A stretch of 64,000 nucleotides of DNA from a bacterium (GTDB taxonomy: Bacteria > Bdellovibrionota_C > UBA2361 > RFPC01): assembly GCA_030431715.1 (NCBI GenBank), contig JAUIIO010000006.1, positions 62,001 to 126,000 on the forward strand, written 5' to 3'. This document shows, piece by piece, positions 55,119 through 63,722 of this stretch. The position numbers and the translations under genes were made by a program. Numbering within the stretch: the stretch's first letter is position 1; the number at the start of each line of letters is the position of its first letter. The notes beneath the pieces were generated by a model. That model searched no databases, was not told where the DNA came from, and saw only the letters and a program-made list of their open reading frames with translations.

Positions 55119-55698
55119 CAGCTACACTGAAGCTACACTAACAATTGGAGTTGTAAATCTAAGAGTATACGAAGCGATGACAAACCGACATGTTCTGGAA
55201 ATCCTACTTGATAATCACAGCTATACCTTCGATGGCAAAAGGTGGTATGACTCAAAATCATTTCAAACCCCGCCTGCAAAGCTCCTGCCACGACTTAATG
55301 CTGAGCTCACGTCTATATTGGCAAAATCAGACGCAGAGATAACTGATTTTGATGAATTAATCTCTGAAAGTCAGAAGGCGCGAAAGTTATCACAACTTAC
55401 GAGAGCGCTCAATCTTGCGGAGCAAGCTCTTACAATAAGACCAAATGATTCTTCAGCCATGACACAACTTACTTCCGCACTGCGCAGTCTAAATCGTGCA
55501 GAGGAAGCACTTGCTAGAACTGATGGCATAAAACATAGCAATGCCGCACTATTCACAAGTCGCGCTGCCGCATATTGCGATGTAGAAAAATGGGAAGAGG
55601 CAAAGAAAGAGCTATCCAAAGCACTGGCTATAAATGGTACGCCCGAAACATTTAGTGTCGTACAAAGAATCAAAAGTGCTCGGCCAGATCTTTACTGA
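55093..55698 (+). CDS. TPR-like protein of unknown function
   Basis: The C-terminal half has tetratricopeptide-type helices (ALNLAEQALTIRPNDSSAMTQL, AEEALARTDGIKHSNAALFTSRAAAY, WEEAKKELSKALAIN), about three repeats. The N-terminal 90 residues are beta-rich and unrecognised. I used the ATG at 55093; a GTG at 55081 is also in frame. It overlaps the previous gene by 26 nt, so the two are coupled. TPR proteins mediate protein contacts; the partner may be the preceding gene product. Confidence 0.55.
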   Translation: MREISSAISSYTEATLTIGVVNLRVYEAMTNRHVLEILLDNHSYTFDGKRWYDSKSFQTPPAKLLPRLNAELTSILAKSDAEITDFDELISESQKARKLSQLTRALNLAEQALTIRPNDSSAMTQLTSALRSLNRAEEALARTDGIKHSNAALFTSRAAAYCDVEKWEEAKKELSKALAINGTPETFSVVQRIKSARPDLY

Positions 55699-56005
55699 AG
55701 CCTGCCTGAATTACCTGAGGTTTTTAACCTCACTGGTGCGGAGTTCCTTCAGAATTCAAATTATCCGCAGGAGTCTTTTACTAAAAACTAGCCCCGTACC
55801 CTTAAAGTTAAAAAGGATTTTTCTCTTTCTCGCTATAACAATCGTCCGTGCTGACCGAGAATGACGTGTTTGTGTTAAGTTTGTTTTGTAACATCAGCAG
55901 CTTACAAAGAGCCGGAGCAGTCTTTTTTAACGCCCGGGATCGTATACAATATAATGTACTTTCCCGGTGAGCACTTTAGTATAACTTTCCCGAGTAATAT
56001 ATTTT
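55699..56005. repeat. Gene-free stretch with mosaic repeat pieces
   Basis: About 55726-55776 contains TTAACCTCACTGGTGCGGAG followed by TTCCTTCAGAATTCAAATTATCC, a piece also present with variants at 54292-54323 and 57484-57533. Next, TAGCCCCGTACCCTTAAAG (55789-55807) recurs with one change at 61032-61050. No gene is supported. Confidence 0.6.
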
Positions 56006-57319
56006 ATGCAGACAACGCCCGAACAAGAAAGCCGTGCGCTAAATGCAATCACCCATTCGCTTCGTGATGTAAGCATGCCTTCACCTCTTGAGTCGTTCAA
56101 GAAAGATCACGCAAAAGAGGTAGTTCGCAGGGTAGCCAATCTACTGCGTCAAGCTGCTCACGACCCATCTGAATGGGGAAATATATACCATGATCAGGAA
56201 GTAGCTGCCCTGCTAGAGGCAGTGGGACAATCACAGGTTTTAAAGCCTTTCAACGAGATTGTATATGGTATCTATACTCACTGCCCTCACCTGCATCCCT
56301 TACCAGACTATTTTCCAGACACGTATGATGCCTATAAAAAGCTTTGTATCGATAGCAATAGGCCAATTTACAATAGATACAAAGTATTCGCAGCGCTATC
56401 TGATCTAATTCAAGGCATCGGATTGCACGCATTTCAAAAGAACATGGTAGAGATTTGCCTTCAATATAAAAATGAGGTTAAAAAATTAGATGAACTCAAG
56501 ACAGAAAAAGACAATCTAGAAGTATTTGAAAAATTACGGGAAGCAGTAGCACCCTACTGGTTTGACGATGAGGCGTTGAAGGTCCAGCAACAGGGTGAAG
56601 ATGCGTATCACAACACCGTAAGAGATCTAGAAGAGTTAAACGTAAAAATACCTGCGCATAGAAATCAGATCGAAGAGTTGTCAGAATACCTCTATCTCCA
56701 CCGTGAGATCCTTATGATGGCGCAGGGTGACAAAAATTCACCCCCCTTTGCTCCCATTTTGCGCTGGCCCCATTACTGCTGGCTACAGGGTCAAAGACAA
56801 ATAGATCCACAGATGTCTGTAAGCTTTGATGAATTCAAGGCAGCTGTTTTCTTTCTAGAGATGAACAATGATGGTATAGATACGCAACTCTGGCTTTCCG
56901 CTATGGCACGTACATACGAAGAGACTTGCAAGCATGAACATCTCCCGTTGCTTCACACTATACTTCAAATTCATGAGATCTCTTCACCCGGTATAACAGG
57001 CATAAGCTCAGAAAAATTCATAAAACCGGTGCCGAAAGACTTTCAAGTTCAAGCACCTCGCACCCTGAGCGAGTACTATTGGTTGGCCGGATTTAAAAAC
57101 TGCCACTACTTATTAAAAGCAGACCAGAACGAGATCTTCTTTAAAAGCTTAGAAGCCCTGCCGAAAAAAGATATGAAAGAAAGAGGCTACAAAGGGTGGA
57201 AGACAAGAAGAAAAAATATTGTTGCAGAAGAAGGCGGGAAGATTGATTCAGATCCACCAGAATCTGAACGCGGGCAGATCGCATATTTTTCTCATCAGAT
57301 CGCCGGATTCCTGCGATAA
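56006..57319 (+). CDS. Protein of unknown function with coiled-coil centre
   Basis: The 437-residue product is helical. Residues 150-230 (NEVKKLDELKTEKDNLEVFEKL, then DLEELNVKIPAHRNQIEEL) have heptad-like spacing and may form an antiparallel coiled coil. The C-terminus has a basic, aromatic patch (ERGYKGWKTRRKN). No family or active site is recognised. It is preceded by mosaic repeats and followed by gene fragments, in an accessory island. Confidence 0.55.
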   Translation: MQTTPEQESRALNAITHSLRDVSMPSPLESFKKDHAKEVVRRVANLLRQAAHDPSEWGNIYHDQEVAALLEAVGQSQVLKPFNEIVYGIYTHCPHLHPLPDYFPDTYDAYKKLCIDSNRPIYNRYKVFAALSDLIQGIGLHAFQKNMVEICLQYKNEVKKLDELKTEKDNLEVFEKLREAVAPYWFDDEALKVQQQGEDAYHNTVRDLEELNVKIPAHRNQIEELSEYLYLHREILMMAQGDKNSPPFAPILRWPHYCWLQGQRQIDPQMSVSFDEFKAAVFFLEMNNDGIDTQLWLSAMARTYEETCKHEHLPLLHTILQIHEISSPGITGISSEKFIKPVPKDFQVQAPRTLSEYYWLAGFKNCHYLLKADQNEIFFKSLEALPKKDMKERGYKGWKTRRKNIVAEEGGKIDSDPPESERGQIAYFSHQIAGFLR

Positions 57320-57412
57320 GTGCCGCTTTTCACACATCTCTCTCTACAACAATCATGGCCTCCGGCTCTTACCAACACACAAAGGCTCTACAATACGAGT
57401 ACAACACCCTTA

Positions 57413-57482
57413 CTCCTCCACCTTCTCAATAACATTCTGAATCTGCGCCAGATAATTCTTAAGCTCAAGCGCCCCACGAGTT
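57413..57482 (-). pseudogene. Second copy of the winged-helix fragment 3' end
   Basis: These 70 bases repeat 54119-54188, the last 23 codons of the winged-helix fragment. The sequence then jumps straight into the palindromic element TTAACCTCGCTGATGCGGGG, so about 100 bases present in the other copy are deleted here. It cannot make a folded domain. Confidence 0.7.
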
Positions 57483-57520
57483 TAACCTCGCTGATGCGGG
57501 GCTCCTTCAGAATTCAAATT

Positions 57521-57704
57521 ATCCGCAGCAGTCTTTGCTTTTGCCCGCGGGGATGAGCGCGTGCCGGAGTGGTATATGCGGGATATTTTTGAGAAGCAGC
57601 GGGTTGGGAATTCTTTTGTTGAGGTGGTTGGTGTGGAGGGGACGCATTTTGCGTTGCTTAAGAGGAGTGGTGTGGTTCAGGGGGTTGTTAGAACTTTTAG
57701 TTAG
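57521..57704 (+). pseudogene. Partial alpha/beta-hydrolase, 3' end copy
   Basis: The frame ARGDERVPEWYMRDIFEKQR continues through SFVEVVGVEGTHFALL and ends at a stop; it matches the last part of the fragment at the window's right edge, including the catalytic His region (GTHFA). The upstream NYPQQS piece is in another frame because about 20 bases are deleted, so the gene is dead. Its GC content is higher than that of the surrounding genes. Confidence 0.65.
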
Positions 57705-57812
57705 CTGGGATGCGCCGACCGTTTTTCTCTCAATGATTACAGGAAACTACAAGAATAGACCTGTCCTTGCAGTAAACCAAAATACTGAAAGAATCTGCCT
57801 GTCGTTCAATAC

Positions 57813-58229
57813 TTAATCCGAGGCGACGCATCTACTTATGACATCGAGACGAAAAGGCTTATCGCTAAGCCCCCGCGCGCTCATTTCATCAAGAGTTGTC
57901 CACGTAAGCTTAACCTCATATGTTCCCTCATGATGTGGCAACGTGTCCACATGAAAAGCTATTTCACCAGACTCAAATTCAGGTATAGCTTCTCGAATAA
58001 CATTTATCTTCATACAACGTTCAATCACCCCGAGTCTGAAAATAGTATTTGGCCCTTCAGCGTCGGCCGCTAGCTCTGATACATAATTGTTTAAGAGCGG
58101 CTGTCTCTGCTCGTGAGCGCCCATACTTGCTGCTATGATAAATTGCTTTACAAACTGCGCCTCTGTTCTCAGAAGACGGGCCTTCTCAACAAACGCTTTC
58201 CCGAATACGGCTTCAGCAAGAACCATCAT
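57813..58229 (-). CDS. Protein of unknown function
   Basis: A 138-residue protein with two halves: helical (residues 1-65) and beta-rich (FHVDTLPHHEGTYEVKLTWTTL near residue 95). No family is recognised. Its first ATG overlaps the stop of a tiny upstream ORF by 4 nt, as often seen in two-gene modules. Confidence 0.5.
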   Translation of the reverse strand: MMVLAEAVFGKAFVEKARLLRTEAQFVKQFIIAASMGAHEQRQPLLNNYVSELAADAEGPNTIFRLGVIERCMKINVIREAIPEFESGEIAFHVDTLPHHEGTYEVKLTWTTLDEMSARGLSDKPFRLDVISRCVASD

Positions 58230-58315
58230 GCAGCCCTTCCCCGCAGGGGAAAATCCGCTTCGCTAAACGCATCTGTATCAGTCTTACTATCGTGATCAGG
58301 TGAAAATTCAGTCAT
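58226..58315 (-). CDS. Tiny ORF upstream of the 138-residue gene
   Basis: An ATG at 58315 opens 29 codons, and the stop overlaps the next ATG by 4 nt (ATGA). The product is acidic in its first half and ends basic (PLRGRAA). AAGAG is close upstream. Tight coupling is the only support; it may be a leader peptide. Confidence 0.3.
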   Translation of the reverse strand: MTEFSPDHDSKTDTDAFSEADFPLRGRAA

Positions 58316-58377
58316 ATCTCTTCAAGTGTAGCACGTAGAACAGACTTACAATAACCGAAGTAACCCGGCTGGAAAGA

Positions 58378-58509
58378 ATGAAAAAACAGCTCCTTACTTT
58401 ACTAAAATCGTTCTCGCATTCAAAAATCAGCTTTAATCGGAAACTTCCTCCTGTTCTGAACGAACGAGTAGAAAAGCTTAAGGAGATGCCCCGATGTATG
58501 TTGAATTAA
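58378..58509 (+). CDS. Small ORF preceding the 210-residue gene
   Basis: 43 codons from ATG at 58378, ending 16 nt into the next gene. The product is basic (QLLTLLKSFSHSKISFNRK). GGAAAG lies close to the ATG. Overlap suggests coupling, but coding is uncertain. Confidence 0.3.
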   Translation: MKKQLLTLLKSFSHSKISFNRKLPPVLNERVEKLKEMPRCMLN

Positions 58510-59126
58510 CATTTACAGATTCTATCGACGAAGACACGAGAAACGAAATTACCGGACTTACCGGGAATTTAGAAAGTCTGGAGCAACTGCTTGAAGAGTG
58601 GTTCTTTAAGCCCAACCAGTCACTCCACTTCACACCAGCTGAAGATGATGATGGAAACTTTGCGCCAGAGTTACTCTGTGTTGAATTTATCAAGAATAAG
58701 CAAACACAGTGCTATGCGTTCTTTGAAAAAGAAGACTTTGAAAGTAACTGCCCTGACGTTTTGCCCATATCTGAGTATATTTGCGGCTTCGGCGAGCGGG
58801 GTAACATTGAATTAGACGAAGATGCTCTTAAGCGTTGGGAAGACTCCCTGGGCTTTACCTTCAGCGAAGCTTTCATGAATAGTATCGGACCACGACATGC
58901 TCTCATTCCCTTTATCCTCACATATATCCTCTCTGACGGCGGCTATATCGAACTAGAAAAAGGGCACGAGTCTCACTATGATGAGTGGGACGACCTCACT
59001 GAAGACCTTAAAGAGGAAGGACTGACACTCTCGGAGATTATCGCAACCCATGCCGGCTACAGATCACCAGAGCCTATTGACGGTATACTTCCGGGCTGGG
59101 GCACATTTGCATATTTCAAAGCCTGA
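58494..59126 (+). CDS. Acidic protein of unknown function
   Basis: The 210-residue product is acidic throughout, with a DEDTRNEI start, EEWFFKPN and a C-terminal GYRSPEPIDGILPGWGTFAYF. AAGGAG sits 8 nt before the ATG, so the start is well supported. No domain is recognised; strongly acidic proteins of this size in islands are sometimes immunity or DNA-mimic proteins, but that is a guess. Confidence 0.6.
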   Translation: MYVELTFTDSIDEDTRNEITGLTGNLESLEQLLEEWFFKPNQSLHFTPAEDDDGNFAPELLCVEFIKNKQTQCYAFFEKEDFESNCPDVLPISEYICGFGERGNIELDEDALKRWEDSLGFTFSEAFMNSIGPRHALIPFILTYILSDGGYIELEKGHESHYDEWDDLTEDLKEEGLTLSEIIATHAGYRSPEPIDGILPGWGTFAYFKA

Positions 59127-59182
59127 GCACCTATCCATGTTACAAACTCGTCCCGGTGCACTGATTGGTATAGGTCGTGACA

Positions 59183-60097
59183 TTATATTTCCAAAACTTC
59201 TCGCAATCTCCTAATCGCCTCATTCTTCTTTTGCACATCCATCTTCTGAACATTAAAGAGCTTCCATCTGATAGCCGGGAGATCCCTTACGTGAGAAAAC
59301 TCTATCATCTTCCATACTGGTGCGCCCTCAGCGACAGATATGATAAAAGATCGTTCCTCCGGTGATAGTGAATTTTGGAGGTACTCAATTAACCGATCTC
59401 TTGCTCTCGTTAGCTCTTCCAGTGCGATCGGGGATGAAGTCATGCCGAGAAATTCTTTTTGAAATATATCTGATATATCGATAAGATTTGGTCTGAGCAA
59501 CTCGTCCATTGGCCTATTGCTACTCACAAGGTAGATGACAAAAGCCTTTCTCATTTCATCAGTAATGCCGCCATTTTCAAAGAGTATCTTCACATCAAAG
59601 AGATCTCTTGGGTGTTGCCTGTCAAGAGCAGCGCAAAATTTACCGGCGTAGATGTCAGCTTCAGAGAGTCCGGTTATCGTGATAAACTCGCCGAACTGTT
59701 CCTGAGCAGTGTGGACGAGATCGTACTGCTTAGATGGATATACGCTTCCTCGTAATATCAGGTTTGGCTCTATTTTAATGCTGGCTTCTTTGCTGGCGAC
59801 GTACAGGCGAGAGATATATTTAGAGTAATTTGGTGTGTGGCTCTGCACTTTTAGTTTTAAGACGGATCTCAGCCTGTTTGTGATTGAACGTAAAGCTCGA
59901 TCTATTCCCCGATGAGATGTCTCACGATCTTCCAGTGGCAAGTACGTGAGATCGATATCTACAGATATTCGAGGAAGATCCTGAATAAACAGATTTATTA
60001 ATGTACCACCTTTTAGTGCAAAGGTTTTTTCCTCTGCTATATACGGCAATACTTCAAGGAGAAGTTGCAGTTGTTGTCTGTAATAGGAGCTATCCAT
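59183..60097 (-). CDS. AbiEii-like nucleotidyltransferase toxin
   Basis: With the ATG at 60097 the product has 304 residues. KTFALKGGTLINLF (Gly30-Gly31) and RISVDIDLTYLP (Asp47 and Asp49) are the nucleotidyltransferase core of the AbiEii family, the toxin of type IV toxin-antitoxin and abortive-infection systems. Family members use a nucleotide to disable host RNA or protein. The start overlaps the antitoxin gene by 8 nt. A longer frame to 60169 lies inside that gene and is unlikely. Confidence 0.87.
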   Translation of the reverse strand: MDSSYYRQQLQLLLEVLPYIAEEKTFALKGGTLINLFIQDLPRISVDIDLTYLPLEDRETSHRGIDRALRSITNRLRSVLKLKVQSHTPNYSKYISRLYVASKEASIKIEPNLILRGSVYPSKQYDLVHTAQEQFGEFITITGLSEADIYAGKFCAALDRQHPRDLFDVKILFENGGITDEMRKAFVIYLVSSNRPMDELLRPNLIDISDIFQKEFLGMTSSPIALEELTRARDRLIEYLQNSLSPEERSFIISVAEGAPVWKMIEFSHVRDLPAIRWKLFNVQKMDVQKKNEAIRRLREVLEI

Positions 60098-60875
60098 TAT
60101 GATCCTCTTCAAACAGATGAGAGGGGGCTGTGATAAGATATTTTGTATATAGCTTATCACCTGTTTCAAGATATCGCTTCCCCGATCCGAGATCTATTTT
60201 ATTTCTATCGATTCTTTTTAGCCAAGAAAGCTCGAGCTTATCCGCATAAAGAAGAAAGAGTCGCTTGACCTTCACTGATGTACACGCGATAAGAAGGGCT
60301 TCTACGGATGTCGGTCGTAACGTTCTGAGATTTTCCATTATCTGTTTACTTTCATGAAAGCTCTCTTCTTTTGGTACGAGGTGTAACATTTCTAACATCG
60401 CTCGTTCCTTTGATGAGATCAGTATCTGATATGCCCCACAGTCATATTTTTCTAATGCTATATCGTACTGATCGCCAAAAAGGTTTCCTGAGTAGTAGTG
60501 TGTCTGGTGTTGCCAGGGATATTTTTTAAACCAAGTGGGAAGTCTCTCTTTTGATGCGCCGTAAAGGGTGAGCGGGAATGCACCGAGCGAAAGAAAGTGT
60601 GCTGAGCCTTTCAGTGTAAGTGCACCTTTTCCTCCGAGGTGTATTCTTTGGCCCTGCTGATGTTGTATGGCGTAAAGTCCACCTGTCCAATCTACTTTAT
60701 CGCCGTACCTTGCAACGGCTCCTGTGCCGATTGATTTGAGCCATCGTTGATTGCGGTAGTGGGTGATAAGGTTATTTCGATAGCCCATGGACTTAAGAGC
60801 AGCTACTGTGTATACCGCACCGTTAGGCCAGGAGTTGATAAGTTGGTTTAGTTTGGTGCTTTCTTTACTAGTCAT
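60090..60875 (-). CDS. AbiEi-like antitoxin
   Basis: This 261-residue protein opens with a helix-turn-helix-like segment (GAVYTVAALKSMGYRNNLITHYRNQRWL) and continues with the AbiEi domain (GGLYAIQHQQGQRIHLGGKGAL). It matches the antitoxin of the AbiE type IV system, which represses its own promoter and relieves the toxin. It is transcribed together with the toxin gene, which starts within its last 8 nt. Confidence 0.85.
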   Translation of the reverse strand: MTSKESTKLNQLINSWPNGAVYTVAALKSMGYRNNLITHYRNQRWLKSIGTGAVARYGDKVDWTGGLYAIQHQQGQRIHLGGKGALTLKGSAHFLSLGAFPLTLYGASKERLPTWFKKYPWQHQTHYYSGNLFGDQYDIALEKYDCGAYQILISSKERAMLEMLHLVPKEESFHESKQIMENLRTLRPTSVEALLIACTSVKVKRLFLLYADKLELSWLKRIDRNKIDLGSGKRYLETGDKLYTKYLITAPSHLFEEDHNG

Positions 60876-61222
60876 ATTATCTTTATTTGCATCGTCATAA
60901 ACTCATAGGTTTATTATAGACATAGTTTAGCTAGTATTGCTAGTTAAATACGCATTGATGCAAACCATATATTGCAAAACACATGTAATTTCGGAATATT
61001 ACAACTGTCACTGACATATTTTACTTCAAAGTAGCCCCGTACCTTTAAAGAACAAGAAAAGAGAGGAGCCTGACCTTCTTCTTCCTCTTGCTCTTTCTCT
61101 TGCACTTGCACTTCCTCTCCCTCTTCCTCTCCCCATCCCCCAGCCAACCCAAACCCCGTCAATGTGACCTCCCCTATATATAGAGGGGTAAATTTTTATC
61201 CCCATTTATATCAGGAGTGCAT
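60876..61222. repeat. Gene-free stretch with a pyrimidine-rich tract and a short dispersed repeat
   Basis: TAGCCCCGTACCTTTAAAG lies at 61032-61050 (second copy at 55789). A pyrimidine-rich tract of about 70 bases with CTTCCTCT words runs from 61074 to 61145. No gene is seen. The ribosome site of the next gene (AGGAG) is at 61213. Confidence 0.55.
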
Positions 61223-61696
61223 ATGAGAAGACCAAAACCACACACATACGAAAACATAGCCTTTGTTTGCATCTCAGAGTGCCCGGAGCAGATCCGCAAA
61301 AGTCTGAGTGAATTTGCAGTCCGCAAGCCCGGACCAAAGATCCCCGGACTCATCATTCAGGATGTACTGTATGAAACTGACTACTTAAATTACATAAAAA
61401 CCTACCACGATGCTGTCGTCCACGGAGACTACTGCGTAAAAATGCTTAGAGACAAGCATGGTGACTATTATCAAAATCCTCCTATCTACCGCATGGAGGA
61501 CATACTGTACGTACGAATTTCAGAGTATCCGGTTCAATATCGTGAGAAATTACGTACTGAGATGTACGGCGCAAGGCCAATCATCGAGGGCATGGATCCG
61601 CAGGATGCGCTTTATAGTGTTGATTATGCGGAGTTTTGTTTTCGATTGAGTGGTGAGGATGATGATCGGCCGGTTTTTATAGCGCCTGGTGGGTGA
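61223..61696 (+). CDS. Protein with two copies of one domain
   Basis: The 157-residue protein contains the same pattern twice: IAFVCISECPEQIRKSL ... IIQDVLYETDYLNYIKTY, and ILYVRISEYPVQYREKL ... DPQDALYSVDYAEFCFRL. It therefore arose by internal duplication of about 50-55 residues. No family is recognised. AGGAG lies 5 nt before the ATG; an upstream in-frame GTG at 61217 overlaps that site and is less likely. Confidence 0.6.
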   Translation: MRRPKPHTYENIAFVCISECPEQIRKSLSEFAVRKPGPKIPGLIIQDVLYETDYLNYIKTYHDAVVHGDYCVKMLRDKHGDYYQNPPIYRMEDILYVRISEYPVQYREKLRTEMYGARPIIEGMDPQDALYSVDYAEFCFRLSGEDDDRPVFIAPGG

Positions 61697-61714
61697 GGAT
61701 GAAATATGAATTTT

Positions 61715-61756
61715 GGGGAAGATGTCCCCGAATTTGGGAGACAGCGTCTCCCAAAT
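61715..61756. terminator. Two hairpins after the duplicated-domain gene
   Basis: GGGGA/TCCCC (61715-61729) is followed by ATTTGGGAGAC-AGC-GTCTCCCAAAT (61732-61756), an 11-bp perfect stem with a 3-base loop. The position fits a transcription stop, but no T-run follows, so it may instead be an RNA-protecting hairpin. Confidence 0.5.
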
Positions 61757-61864
61757 GATCTGCTCTGTAAATTGCTTTACGCCAGAAAGTGGCCCTGTAC
61801 CATTTTTCTTAATGGCTGTCTTTGTAGAGCGATTCTATCTAGTTGAATTTTAATGCTTTTATCT

Positions 61865-61900
61865 CCTTATTTTGAGATATGGCCATATCTCGAAATAAGG
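61865..61900. promoter_or_regulatory. 36-bp palindrome upstream of the second AbiE pair
   Basis: CCTTATTTTGAGATATGG and CCATATCTCGAAATAAGG form an 18 + 18 bp palindrome with one mismatched pair. TTCGAGATAACGAA follows 11 bp later, carrying the same core word TTCGAGATA. It lies about 240 bp before the second AbiE pair and has the look of a repressor site. AT-rich sequence separates it from the gene. Confidence 0.5.
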
Positions 61901-62142
61901 AAATTCTTAGTTCGAGATAACGAATTACATAATTTAAAGCTCTAAAATCATTAATTAAATTGATATCTTCTGTACAGAAGCAGCCCCCGCACCTTGTCAG
62001 TTGAACCGTTAAAGGAGGTGTAGCACATTAGGTGCCTGATAATACTATATATATCTCAGTAACACCAAAAAGCATGTTATTATAACTATTCATTATTTAA
62101 AGCTATATATTTTTTTTTGAATAGTGTAGAATAATAGATAGT

Positions 62143-62871
62143 ATGAAAAACGCATTTCCCTTTAAAACTACAGCCTCCAAGCAAAAGCCACATAACATTT
62201 TCTCAAAACGTGGAGCGCTCATCGTTTATTACCTACTGCAGCAAACTCAAGAAAGCCATTTCAGTATAAACGGAGTAGCTAGAGAGGTAGGTGTCAGTGT
62301 CGGTCTAACTCAAAAAGTCATCTCTGCATTAGTACACTCTGGAATTGTAGAAGCAAAAGGCCAGCGCACAGCAAAGAAATATAAACTCCGCGATGCCAAT
62401 AAGCTACTAGCATTGTGGCGAGATAATTACATTATCACGAACAAATGTAAGTTCTATAACTACCGCTGTGGTTATGACCCTGATGAAGTTCTAAAGATCT
62501 TATCAACCAACAAGATAGATGCAGACATCGTTTTCGCTCTGCATACTGCGTGCCTTGTTTCTGGTTACGAGTTTACTAATCTGAATAAGACAGAGATGTA
62601 CCTGATGCAAAAGGACAATCGTGACACGATTGAGAAGCTACTACGATTAGAACCTGTAGACAGAGGCTATGATGTGCTTATCATTGAGCCATATTATGAT
62701 GCTATCCTTGAGAAACATGCTCACAATGTAGAAGACAAAAAACTTACCCCGGCCCTCCTAAACTACCTCGACTTATACCACTATCCGCTTAGAGGAAAAG
62801 AGCAAGCAGAGCACCTATTACGTCGCCATCCAGATCTGAAACATCTTTCTGGGGCTATGAATCATGAATGA
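62143..62871 (+). CDS. AbiEi-like antitoxin with winged helix
   Basis: This 242-residue protein begins with a winged helix (INGVAREVGVSVGLTQKVISALVHSGIVEAKGQ) and has a C-terminal NYLDLYHYPLRGKEQAEHLLRR, the wording of the AbiEi family. It thus resembles an AbiE antitoxin that represses its own promoter. It overlaps the following nucleotidyltransferase gene by 8 nt, exactly as in the other AbiE pair of this window. Confidence 0.75.
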   Translation: MKNAFPFKTTASKQKPHNIFSKRGALIVYYLLQQTQESHFSINGVAREVGVSVGLTQKVISALVHSGIVEAKGQRTAKKYKLRDANKLLALWRDNYIITNKCKFYNYRCGYDPDEVLKILSTNKIDADIVFALHTACLVSGYEFTNLNKTEMYLMQKDNRDTIEKLLRLEPVDRGYDVLIIEPYYDAILEKHAHNVEDKKLTPALLNYLDLYHYPLRGKEQAEHLLRRHPDLKHLSGAMNHE

Positions 62872-63670
62872 GGAGCAACTAGAAGAAGTCTTAGATAAAC
62901 TCAGCGATATCCTTGGTCCATATACTGGTGAACTCGTACTAGGCGGCGGCTTAGCATTAATACTCTATAGATATTACCTTGTTTCCATAGGAGAAACGCA
63001 TATACATCCGGCATACACTAAGGATTTTGATTTTATAATCGAGCGTCATCTCACATTATCGGGTGACGATTTACATCAAAGACTAACTAAAGCTTCATTC
63101 ATTCAAACAACACAATCGCATGAAACGCCTCCAGTAGAATCGTATATAGGAACTCTTTCGAACAATGAAATAGCGGTAGAGTTTCTTACTGATAGAAAAA
63201 AGAGGCTTGATCCCGATAAAAATGTGTTAGTAGCTGGTGTCAGCGCACAGCCTCTATCTTATATCGAGATGAGCCGCGGTGAAGCCATAGAGATTAGAAC
63301 TAAAAATAGCAAAACTTTCCTGGTCGTTGCACCAGCAGCATGGATTTTTCATAAAGCACTCACATTTACTCGGCGTAAGAGTCAAGATAAAAGATGTAAA
63401 GATCTCTATGGAATCTGGTACGCTTCCTCTCAACTCGGCAATGTCTCTCATCAAGCAAATAGCAACTTGATAAATCTCATGAAAAAACAACCTCAATCAT
63501 GGTCAAAAGACGCACGTAAAAACCTTTTGAACTGGACTAAACAAGCTTCTCCATCTAACTGGCAACTTCTAGAAGCGCAAGATCCTGAAAGAGTGCTAAC
63601 AAAAGAAAAATTTCTTCTACTCATCGAAGAGATTCTACCGCTTACTAAGAGTGGTCGGCCTATACCTTAG
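62864..63670 (+). CDS. AbiEii-type nucleotidyltransferase, probable toxin
   Basis: The 268-residue protein has LVLGGGLALILYRY and TKDFDFII, a Gly-Gly loop and D-x-D pair of nucleotidyltransferases, spaced somewhat farther apart than in the other AbiEii here. Its place behind an AbiEi-type antitoxin and the 8-nt overlap support a toxin role. It is a different subfamily from the toxin encoded at 59-60 kb. Activity depends on Asp residues of FDF. Confidence 0.72.
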   Translation: MNEEQLEEVLDKLSDILGPYTGELVLGGGLALILYRYYLVSIGETHIHPAYTKDFDFIIERHLTLSGDDLHQRLTKASFIQTTQSHETPPVESYIGTLSNNEIAVEFLTDRKKRLDPDKNVLVAGVSAQPLSYIEMSRGEAIEIRTKNSKTFLVVAPAAWIFHKALTFTRRKSQDKRCKDLYGIWYASSQLGNVSHQANSNLINLMKKQPQSWSKDARKNLLNWTKQASPSNWQLLEAQDPERVLTKEKFLLLIEEILPLTKSGRPIP

Positions 63671-63722
63671 CGAGCTTAATTAAAGCATAGCTAAATGCTT
63701 ATGACCCATATCAGCGCCACAT

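Noticed and set aside
57535..57816. Open frame of 93 codons at the hydrolase fragment
   Set aside because: It is the wrong frame of a recognisable alpha/beta-hydrolase piece.
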